Under the pieces are notes generated by a model. That model was not told the DNA's origin. It did not search any database and saw only the letters and a program-made list of their open reading frames with translations. From Thermoflexia bacterium (GTDB taxonomy: Bacteria; Chloroflexota; Anaerolineae; B4-G1; DUEL01), in assembly GCA_011192125.1 (NCBI GenBank), contig DUEL01000033.1, positions 1 to 33,991 on the forward strand: a stretch of DNA of 33,991 nt, written 5' to 3'. The position numbers and the translations under genes were made by a program. Positions 27,898 to 33,991 of this stretch are shown here, one piece after another. Position 1 is the stretch's first letter. Each line of letters begins with the position of its first letter.

Positions 27898-29229
27898 ATG
27901 CCGTTCATTCCGCACAGTGAGGCGGACCGGAAGGCGATGTTGGAAGCGATCGGCGTCCGGTCCATTGAGGATCTGTTCGAGGACGTGCCGGAGCGTGTCC
28001 GTTTCCCCGAACTGAGCCTTCCGCCGGGCGTCTCCGAGATGGAGGTCCGATGGGAACTGGAGACGCTGGCTCAGGTCAACTTCACCACAACCGACGGCCC
28101 CTGCTTCCTGGGAGCAGGGGCTTATCGTCACTTCGTCCCCGCCGTGGTGGACGCGGTGCTGCGCCGTGGGGAGTTCTACACCGCCTACACTCCCTACCAG
28201 CCGGAGATCAGCCAGGGGACCCTCCAGGCTATCTTCGAGTACCAGACGATGATCTGCGAACTGACCGGGATGGAGGTCTCCAACGCCTCCCACTACGACG
28301 GGGCCACGGCCACCGCTGAGGCGGTCATCACCGCCCTGAACGTCCATCGCCGGAAGCGACGCAAGGTAGTCCTCTCTCGCTACGTCCATCCCGAGTACCG
28401 GGAGGTGGTGCGTACATACACCCAAGGGATGGGACTGGAGATCGTCGAGGCGGAGGAGGCTGCGGACCTGAAGGGGCTCCTGAACGGAGAGACGGCCTGC
28501 CTCATTGTCCAGTATCCGGACTTCCTGGGGCGGTTCGAGGACCTGACCCCGCTGGCGGAGGCGGCGCACGCGGTCGGCGCGTTGTTCGTCGTCGTCGCCG
28601 ACCCCATCGCGCTGGGGCTGCTGAAGCCGCCGGGCGAGTTCGGGGCGGACATCGTGGTGGGGGAGGGCCAGGGGATGGGCGCCGGGCTGAACTTCGGTGG
28701 GCCCTACCTGGGCTTCTTCGCCACGCGGATGAAGTACGTGCGCAAGATGGCCGGGCGGCTGGTGGGGCAGACGGTGGACGCCGAGGGGAAGCGGGGGTTC
28801 GTCCTCACCCTCTCCACCCGCGAACAGCACATCCGCCGGGAGAAGGCCACGTCCAACATCTGCACCAACCAGGGGCTCGTCGCACTGGCAGCGGCGGTCT
28901 ATATGGCGGCCCTGGGGAAGTGCGGGATGCGCAGAGTGGCCGAACTCTGCTACCACAAGGCCCACTACGCGGCGGATCGCATCGACGCGCTGAAAGGGTT
29001 CACCGTCCTTCGGGACAAGCCCTTCTTCAAGGAGTTCGTCGTCCGCTGTCCACGCCCGGTCAAGGAGATCAACGACTTCCTCTTGGACGAGTGGGGGATC
29101 ATCGGCGGGTACGACCTGGGGCGGGACTATCCCCATCTGGAGAATCATATGCTCCTCTGCGTGACCGAGATGAACCCACGGGAGGAGATCGACATGTTGG
29201 TGGAAGCGTTGGGGGAGGTCGGGAGTTAG
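27898..29229 (+). CDS. gcvPA: Glycine dehydrogenase (decarboxylating) subunit 1
   Basis: 443 residues, the N-terminal-half subunit of the split P protein, which with GcvPB decarboxylates glycine using PLP and transfers aminomethyl to the H protein. Recognisable blocks are FLGAGAYRHFVPAVVDAVLRRGEFYTAYTPYQPEISQGTLQAIFEYQTMICELTGM near residues 77-125 and the Gly-rich GEGQGMGAGLNFGGPYLGF near 258-278. The catalytic lysine is on subunit 2. The ATG at 27898 starts the conserved MPFIPHSEADRKAMLEAIG. It is followed by an 87-bp repeat-bearing gap and then, unusually, by a ferritin-like gene instead of gcvPB. Confidence 0.96.
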   Translation: MPFIPHSEADRKAMLEAIGVRSIEDLFEDVPERVRFPELSLPPGVSEMEVRWELETLAQVNFTTTDGPCFLGAGAYRHFVPAVVDAVLRRGEFYTAYTPYQPEISQGTLQAIFEYQTMICELTGMEVSNASHYDGATATAEAVITALNVHRRKRRKVVLSRYVHPEYREVVRTYTQGMGLEIVEAEEAADLKGLLNGETACLIVQYPDFLGRFEDLTPLAEAAHAVGALFVVVADPIALGLLKPPGEFGADIVVGEGQGMGAGLNFGGPYLGFFATRMKYVRKMAGRLVGQTVDAEGKRGFVLTLSTREQHIRREKATSNICTNQGLVALAAAVYMAALGKCGMRRVAELCYHKAHYAADRIDALKGFTVLRDKPFFKEFVVRCPRPVKEINDFLLDEWGIIGGYDLGRDYPHLENHMLLCVTEMNPREEIDMLVEALGEVGS

Positions 29230-29237
29230 TAGTTGCT

Positions 29238-29300
29238 GGTTACAGGTTTCAGGTTGAGATATTGCGAGCCGGGGCGATCCGAACCTGTAACCTTGTAACC
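29238..29300. repeat. Imperfect inverted repeat between gcvPA and the ferritin-like gene
   Basis: Left arm 29238-29255 (ggttacaggtttcaggtt) and right arm 29282-29300 (aacctgtaaccttgtaacc) are near reverse complements made of ggttaca/ggtttca words. The 26-base centre contains nothing recognisable. Of the same style as the 20837 and 31214 elements. It could reduce or modulate read-through inside the operon. Confidence 0.65.
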
Positions 29301-29316
29301 CCATAGGGAGGGAGCG

Positions 29317-29730
29317 ATGAGCGAGAAACTGATCGAGCTGATGAACCGGGCCATCGCCCGGGAGATTCAGGTATCCATTCAGTACATGTGGCAGCACGTG
29401 CGCATCGGCGGGCCGTATGCGGCGGCGATCGGCGGGGTCTTCAAGGAGATCGCCATCGAGGAGATGAAGCACGCCGAGGCGATCGCCGAGCGGGTCGACT
29501 ACCTGGGCGGCGTGCCGACCACCAAGCCGGACCCCATCACCGTCGGGGAGAACTGGCGGGAGATGCTGGAATTGGACGCCAGGGCCGAGGAGGAGGCCAT
29601 CGCGCTTTACAAAGAGATCATCGCCCTGGCGGAGCAGGAGGGGGACATCACCACCGCCCGCCTGTTCCGGCAGATTCTGATGGACGAGGAAGAGCACCAC
29701 GCCGAGTTTAAGACGCTGTTGGAGGAATGA
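29317..29730 (+). CDS. Ferritin-like di-iron four-helix protein
   Basis: 137 residues, four-helix bundle of the bacterioferritin/DPS-like superfamily. Ligand pattern for a di-iron site: E16 ([13 protein letters not shown]), E49-x-x-H52 (EEMKHAE), E91/E92 ([12 protein letters not shown]), and E125-x-x-H128 ([10 protein letters not shown]). The sequence is shorter than typical bacterioferritin (about 155-160) and has no obvious heme-ligand Met at the usual place, though I cannot exclude one. The ATG follows GGGAGGGAG. It lies between gcvPA and gcvPB, with its stop overlapping the gcvPB ribosome-binding region. Iron storage or peroxide protection is the family role; the link to glycine cleavage is unknown. 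Confidence 0.85.
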   Translation: MSEKLIELMNRAIAREIQVSIQYMWQHVRIGGPYAAAIGGVFKEIAIEEMKHAEAIAERVDYLGGVPTTKPDPITVGENWREMLELDARAEEEAIALYKEIIALAEQEGDITTARLFRQILMDEEEHHAEFKTLLEE

Positions 29731-29731
29731 A

Positions 29732-31207
29732 GTGGGAGACGATCGCGTGGTCGAACCCTTGATCTTCGAGATCTCCCGTCCGGGCCGATGCGCGGTTCCC
29801 TTGCCGGACCTGGACGTACCCGAGGCCGATCTGCCCGAGGGGCTGGTGCGGGAGGACCTACCGCTGCCGGAGGTGAGCGAGCAGGACCTGATCCGACACT
29901 ACACCCACCTCTCCCAGTTGAACTACGGGGTGGACGTCGGGTTCTACCCGCTCGGCTCCTGCACGATGAAGTACAACCCCAAGATCAACGAGGAGATGTG
30001 CCGCCTGCCGGGCTTCGTCCACCTCCATCCCTATCAGGACGAGGAGACGGTGCAGGGCGCGCTCTTCCTGATGTATTACCTTCAGGAGTTCCTGAAGGAG
30101 ATCGGGGGGTTCGCCGGGGTGAGCCTGCAACCGGCGGCGGGGGCCCACGGGGAGTTGGCCGGCGTGCTGATGATGCGCGCTTACCAGATCGACCGGGGGG
30201 AGGCGCATCGGGACGTGATCCTGGTGCCGGATTCGGCCCACGGCACCAACCCGGCCAGCACGACGATGAGCGGCATGCGCGTGATCGAGGTCCCCTCCGA
30301 CGACCGGGGGAACGTGGACCTGGCCGCGCTGAAGGCGGCCTGCGAGGAGCACAGCGACCATCTGGTGGGGATGATGCTCACCAACCCCAACACGCTGGGG
30401 CTGTTCGACGAGCACCTGGAGGAGATCTCCGGTCTGGTCCACGAGCACGGCGGGCTGATGTACGGCGACGGGGCCAATATGAACGCCCTGCTGGGGATCG
30501 CCCGCCCGGGCGACCTGGGCTTCGACGTCCTCCACTACAACCTGCACAAGACCTTCAGCACGCCCCACGGCGGCGGCGGCCCCGGCTCCGGTCCGGTGGC
30601 GGCCTCCGAACGGCTCGCCGACTTCCTCCCTGGTCCCATCGTCGCCGTCGACCCTGACCGGTCGGACGAGGACGCGCCCTTCTTCACGTTGGTGATGCCT
30701 CCTAAGTCCATCGGCCGGGTGAAGGCGTTCTACGGCCACTTCGGGGTGATGGTGCGGGCCTACACCTACATCCGGATGCTGGGTCCGGAGGGGCTGCGCC
30801 GGGTGGCGGAGTACGCGGTGCTCAACGCCAACTACCTGATGCACCGGATCAAGGGGATGTACCGTGTGCCCTACGATCGGACCTGTATGCACGAGTTCGT
30901 CTGCGAGGGCCGCATCCCTGATGCGCCCGACGTGCGGGCGCTGGACATCTCCAAGCGGCTCATCGATTACGGCTTCCACCCGCCCACCAACTACTTCCCC
31001 CTCATCGTCCGTGAAGCGCTGATGATCGAGCCGACGGAGACGGAGAGCAAGGAGACGCTGGACGCGTTTGCCGACGCCCTCCTGAAGATCGCCGAGGAGG
31101 CGCGGACGAACCCCGACCTGCTCCACGAGGCGCCCCACAACGCACCGGTGCGCCGATTGGATGAGGTGCGGGCGGCGAAGGAACTGATCTTACGCTGGGA
31201 AGGGTAG
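29732..31207 (+). CDS. gcvPB: Glycine dehydrogenase (decarboxylating) subunit 2
   Basis: 491 residues, the PLP-binding subunit of the split P protein. The PLP lysine is K273 in [20 protein letters not shown]. Other typical blocks are [16 protein letters not shown] near residue 72, [10 protein letters not shown] and [13 protein letters not shown]. The start is a GTG at 29732, with GGAGGA five bases upstream inside the end of the ferritin-like gene, so the two are translationally coupled. Downstream is a perfect 21-bp hairpin and the convergent lipoprotein gene. Confidence 0.96.
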   Translation: MGDDRVVEPLIFEISRPGRCAVPLPDLDVPEADLPEGLVREDLPLPEVSEQDLIRHYTHLSQLNYGVDVGFYPLGSCTMKYNPKINEEMCRLPGFVHLHPYQDEETVQGALFLMYYLQEFLKEIGGFAGVSLQPAAGAHGELAGVLMMRAYQIDRGEAHRDVILVPDSAHGTNPASTTMSGMRVIEVPSDDRGNVDLAALKAACEEHSDHLVGMMLTNPNTLGLFDEHLEEISGLVHEHGGLMYGDGANMNALLGIARPGDLGFDVLHYNLHKTFSTPHGGGGPGSGPVAASERLADFLPGPIVAVDPDRSDEDAPFFTLVMPPKSIGRVKAFYGHFGVMVRAYTYIRMLGPEGLRRVAEYAVLNANYLMHRIKGMYRVPYDRTCMHEFVCEGRIPDAPDVRALDISKRLIDYGFHPPTNYFPLIVREALMIEPTETESKETLDAFADALLKIAEEARTNPDLLHEAPHNAPVRRLDEVRAAKELILRWEG

Positions 31208-31213
31208 GAAAGC

Positions 31214-31264
31214 GTCACAAGGTCGCAGGGTCGCGGAGGGGATGCGACCCTGCGACCTTGTGAC
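31214..31264. terminator. Perfect 21-bp hairpin between convergent genes
   Basis: Left arm 31214-31234, 9-nt loop GGAGGGGAT, right arm 31244-31264; all 21 pairs match. It is made of near-tandem aaggtcgc/agggtcgc words. It lies six bases after the gcvPB stop and five before the lipoprotein stop, so it is well placed as a bidirectional terminator, although there is no T-run on either side. Confidence 0.7.
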
Positions 31265-31269
31265 CCATG

Positions 31270-32010
31270 TCACGGCACCGTGATCTCGTCCACGAAGATC
31301 ACCCCATCCCCGACGAAGGTGTCCTCCCCATCGTCCAGCACCACGGCGTAGAACTCGATGGGGTAGTCCACCGCCCCGTTCGACGGTCCACTGATGTGGT
31401 CCCAGGGCCACTCCTGTCCCGTTTCGATCCGGCCCTCCATCTGCCGCCAGCCGGTGTGCTCGACCCGGCCCAGCGGTACCTGCCAGATCTCCCCTTCGGC
31501 GTCGCGGATCCAGAGGTTGAAGAAGTGGCCCGCGCCGTCCCCGTAAACCCAGGCGTGGATGCGGTCCGGAGTGCCCGGGATAGGGGCCGGGTGGACGAAG
31601 ACGACGAAGTCGTTGCCGGGGGTGGGGAAGTGGTAGGCCAGTCTGCCCGCGAACTGCCCTCCGTAGACCTGCTCGTTTGACTGTTCGAAGGTCCCGTTGG
31701 GCTGATCCCCGCGCCGCCAGGTCCCCCACGTCTCGAAGTCGATCACGATGTTGGCTGCCGGCTCCTGAGGGGTAGCGGTAGGCGGCGGGGGTGTGGGGGT
31801 AGGGGGCGCGGGGGGTGTAGGAGTAGGTGTGAAGGTCGGGGCAACGAATGGGGTGGGGGAAGCGGAAGGCGTCGGCGTCGGCGCGTTACAGGCCATCGCC
31901 GCCACCATCACCGCCACCACCGCCATCACCGCTACCGTCCCGCGGCCCTTCTTCTCTGTCCCGCGTACCCTGCACCCTGCACCCTGCGTCTTGTCCTCTG
32001 TTTCCTGCAT
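31270..32010 (-). CDS. Putative secreted lipoprotein with carbohydrate-binding-like domain
   Basis: 246 residues. A hydrophobic signal (about 26-40, VAVMAVVAVMVAAMA) ends at C41, a candidate lipidation site with a weak lipobox (AMAC). Residues 42-90 are a Pro/Thr-rich linker (repeats of TPTP and PPTP), then a beta-sandwich-like domain (about 95-246) with FETWGTWRRGDQPNGTF and RIHAWVYGDGAGHFFNLWIRD, resembling galactose-binding or CBM-like jelly-roll modules of cell-surface proteins. The ATG at 32010 has AGGAGG four bases upstream. The first 19 codons fall in a word repeat, giving a long, odd n-region; GTG or ATG codons at 27-29 are alternative starts. It is 10 bp after gcvT. Confidence 0.72.
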   Translation of the reverse strand: MQETEDKTQGAGCRVRGTEKKGRGTVAVMAVVAVMVAAMACNAPTPTPSASPTPFVAPTFTPTPTPPAPPTPTPPPPTATPQEPAANIVIDFETWGTWRRGDQPNGTFEQSNEQVYGGQFAGRLAYHFPTPGNDFVVFVHPAPIPGTPDRIHAWVYGDGAGHFFNLWIRDAEGEIWQVPLGRVEHTGWRQMEGRIETGQEWPWDHISGPSNGAVDYPIEFYAVVLDDGEDTFVGDGVIFVDEITVP

Positions 32011-32012
32011 CC
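31957..32012. repeat. Word repeat covering the first codons of the lipoprotein gene
   Basis: Minus strand reads near-tandem words gcagggt-gcagggt-gcagggtacgcggg preceded by gcaggatgcaggaaacagagg. This is the same vocabulary as the 27857 element, and here it is in frame with, and translated into, the N-terminus of the lipoprotein. Confidence 0.6.
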
Positions 32013-32020
32013 TGCCTCCT

Positions 32021-33991
32021 TTACCGCCGCGGGAACCGCTCCAATACCACCCCCTCGCTGGCCAGGGCGACCCGGTCCCCGATCTCCAGTTCCTCCAACG
32101 GCTTCTCCGTTGGTTTGCGGGCGGTGGCGAGGACGTGGATCTCCTCGCCTGGTTTGGCGAACCGCCGGTCCACGTAGGCCATCCCCAGGAGGTACCCCTC
32201 TGTATCCCGCGCGCAGGAGGTCACCTGACCGATCACCCGCCCCCGTCGGTCCAGCACTCGGTCGCCCTGGTTGGGCATCGGCACGTTCTGCTCCTTGAGT
32301 CGGAAGCGGACGATCTCCATCTTCCGTTGCGCAGCGTGGGCGCGGAAGGCGGTCCGTCCGACGAAGAACGGTTTGTACAGCTTGACGTACCCCTCCAGCC
32401 CGGCGTCGTCCGGCCGCAGGTCCAGCGGCCCGGCCAGTTCGTGGCCGTAGAGGGGGAGACCCGCCTCGATGCGGAGCGAATCGCGGGCTGCCAGCCCCAC
32501 CGGGCGCAGGCCCAGCGGCCCGCCGAACTGGAGCAATACCTCCCAGAGGAGAGGGGCCCAGTCCGGATGGACGAAGATCTCGAACCCCATCGGCTCGCCG
32601 GTGTAGCCGGTGCGGGCGATGATCAGGTCGAAGACGCCGCCGGGGGCGTCGGGCCAGGGCCATGTCACTTCAATGAGATCCGTCCGGCGCATCCCCAGGA
32701 GTCGCCCGCGGATCTCCTCCGTGGCCGGTCCCTTCGGGCTGGCCTCCAGCCAGGCCAGGAGCACGTCCCGCGCCCTCGGCCCCTGCAGCGCCAGGTCCAC
32801 CCGCCAGTTGTGCTCCTGATCGGGCGCGCGCAGGTCCACCAGGTCGGCCCGGAAGGGGGAGCGGACCCAGGGCCGGTCCGGGTCGATGAGGACCTTGCCC
32901 TCGTTGACCGCGTTCAACCATGCCCAGTCCTTGGCGGTGTTGGCGGCGTTGACCACCAGCATGTACCGACCAGGGCCCCGCATATACACCAGCAGGTCGT
33001 CGATCACGCGCCCCTCGGGGTCGAGCAGGAAGCCGTAGTGGGAGCGGCCCGGCCGGAGCCGGTTGACGTCGTTGGTGGTCACCAGGTCCAGGAAGGGGGC
33101 GGCGAGGGGGCCGGAGACCTCGAAGATACCCATATGGCCCACGTCGAACAGGCCGGCCGTCTCCCGCACCGCGCGGTGCTCCTCCAGCACCTGCCCGTAC
33201 CGCAGCGGCATCTCCCACCCGGCGAAGGGGACCATCTTGGCCCCCAGCCGCCTGTGGGTCTCATAGAGGGGCGTCCGCCGGAGGGGAGCCTCCTCCGGCT
33301 CCTCCCACTCGAAGGGAGGCAGCGGCCCCCCGCGCGGCTCTGCGTCCCGGTGGGTGGAGAGGGCGATGTAGTAGGGCTTGTGGGAGAGGGTGTGGGGGAC
33401 GTAAGGGCCGTGAGGGCGTAATTCAATTGCGCCCTTACGTCCCTCCGTGTCCTCACGGTCCCCCTCTGCGCCCTTCCGGCCCTCTGGGTCTTGGGCTCCT
33501 ATCCCTGCAGGGAGATCCGTCGCCCCCAGGTTCCGCACCACCACCGGACCAGGGAGTTTGGCCTGCAGGTCGTGGGGATCGAAGAGGACGTAGCCGTCGG
33601 AGAGGTCGCGCAGCCAGGTCAGCACCCGCTGCAGCCGGTCGGTGGGGACGGTCAGTTGGTAGCGGTGGCGGACGAAGGTGGGGCGGGTGAGGAGACCTCG
33701 GGCCATCACATCCCCGTCGGCTTCCAGCAGGGTCACCGGTCGGGGGGTGCCCGGCTCCAGGTCGGTCACCGGCTCCACCAGCGCCATCTCGAGGAAGGCG
33801 GGAGCGGCGTTCCCTTCGATCTCGATGAGGCTCCACTCGCTCTCAGGCGGGCGGATGTCGGTGAGCAGGCAGTGGTGGGGGTAGCCGGTGCACTTCACCT
33901 CGTAGTCCACCGCTGCCTTTTCGGCCAGTTCCGCCACCGCCAGCCGTGCCTTCTCCAGCGTGTCGAACTCCACCTTGCCCCGGTAGACCGG
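32021..33991 (-). CDS. gcvT: Aminomethyltransferase (GcvT) with N-terminal half-domain; 5' end beyond window
   Basis: T protein of glycine cleavage, releases ammonia and passes the methylene group to tetrahydrofolate. The canonical T-protein begins near 33285 ([29 protein letters not shown]), with [48 protein letters not shown] and a C-terminal domain. In front is another 200 residues: a segment at about 33850-33530 that aligns with part of a GcvT fold ([25 protein letters not shown] against [13 protein letters not shown]...NRLRPG) and a linker containing an in-frame repeat. A GTG at 33973 is possible, but the frame stays open to 33991, so the true start may be outside. Convergent with the gcvH operon. 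Confidence 0.88.
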   Translation of the reverse strand, partial: PVYRGKVEFDTLEKARLAVAELAEKAAVDYEVKCTGYPHHCLLTDIRPPESEWSLIEIEGNAAPAFLEMALVEPVTDLEPGTPRPVTLLEADGDVMARGLLTRPTFVRHRYQLTVPTDRLQRVLTWLRDLSDGYVLFDPHDLQAKLPGPVVVRNLGATDLPAGIGAQDPEGRKGAEGDREDTEGRKGAIELRPHGPYVPHTLSHKPYYIALSTHRDAEPRGGPLPPFEWEEPEEAPLRRTPLYETHRRLGAKMVPFAGWEMPLRYGQVLEEHRAVRETAGLFDVGHMGIFEVSGPLAAPFLDLVTTNDVNRLRPGRSHYGFLLDPEGRVIDDLLVYMRGPGRYMLVVNAANTAKDWAWLNAVNEGKVLIDPDRPWVRSPFRADLVDLRAPDQEHNWRVDLALQGPRARDVLLAWLEASPKGPATEEIRGRLLGMRRTDLIEVTWPWPDAPGGVFDLIIARTGYTGEPMGFEIFVHPDWAPLLWEVLLQFGGPLGLRPVGLAARDSLRIEAGLPLYGHELAGPLDLRPDDAGLEGYVKLYKPFFVGRTAFRAHAAQRKMEIVRFRLKEQNVPMPNQGDRVLDRRGRVIGQVTSCARDTEGYLLGMAYVDRRFAKPGEEIHVLATARKPTEKPLEELEIGDRVALASEGVVLERFPRR
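33394..33490. repeat. Palindromic word repeat inside the gcvT linker
   Basis: Around 33394-33445 two arms meet at the base between gtaatt and aattgc; 13 of the 15 innermost pairs match, with ggacgtaaggg/cccttacgtcc words repeated further out. Then follow ctcacggtccccc and ctgcgcccttccggccctctggg. The repeat has no stop in the gcvT frame and is translated as [20 protein letters not shown]. Confidence 0.65.

Noticed and set aside
27745..29700. A 651-codon minus-strand open frame opposite gcvPA and the ferritin-like gene
   Set aside because: Antisense shadow of recognised genes, with low-complexity Gly/Arg/Asp-rich sequence and no motif.
20837..31264. Word-like repeats considered as a CRISPR array
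   Set aside because: Repeats are scattered, each with a different vocabulary, with no regular spacers of 30-40 bp and no cas genes.

Overview
The window looks like a high-GC thermophile-type chromosome from the Chloroflexota (Anaerolineae/Thermoflexia-like). This is inferred from the protein set: CdaA/CdaR c-di-AMP genes beside ClpC, split GcvPA/GcvPB, a KaiC-like ATPase with a winged-helix partner, a Gram-positive-type LexA site at recA, and an oversized SecA. No rRNA gene is present to settle the taxonomy. I see no phage, transposase or CRISPR array. Coding density is very high and almost every gap is under 150 bp.

Layout. (1) 1-8690, minus strand: one long gene string reading S1-domain protein, clpC, cdaA, cdaR, der, DUF401 membrane protein, with overlaps or gaps of a few bases at most junctions. 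recA follows, cut by the window start, with its own SOS-type promoter. (2) 8691-8958: divergent promoter region holding a palindromic, MITE-like element between 13-bp direct repeats. (3) 8959-12320, plus: AmrS-type radical SAM protein, Nif3-like protein, an unknown winged-helix-ended protein, and a PIG-L deacetylase. (4) 12416-21469, plus: secA, then a compact cassette (winged helix, single-domain KaiC-like ATPase, two small membrane proteins), then adenosine deaminase, argS and dcd. (5) 21574-22656: tRNA-Val(TAC) and a D-2-hydroxyacid dehydrogenase. (6) 22663-24845: a type II restriction-modification pair whose endonuclease carries the NgoMIV signature. (7) 24848-27409: a MurF-alanine racemase fusion with an atypical MurF half. 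(8) 27464-31207, plus: gcvH, gcvPA, a ferritin-like protein and gcvPB, convergent with gcvT and a lipoprotein gene on the minus strand (31270-33991). Together these encode the P, H and T proteins of glycine cleavage; the L protein is not here.

The strongest theme unexplained by genes is a family of short palindromic elements built from near-tandem words (cacagag, cacgaat, aggtcgc, ggttacag). They sit in intergenic gaps, next to promoters, over a ribosome-binding site, and in two cases run into coding sequence (the start of the lipoprotein gene and the linker of gcvT). Other points of interest are the KaiC cassette with a Glu-to-Gln change at the catalytic pair, the ArgRS with an altered HIGH motif, the MurF domain lacking YNANP, and a LexA-like box centred in a 47-bp palindrome at recA.
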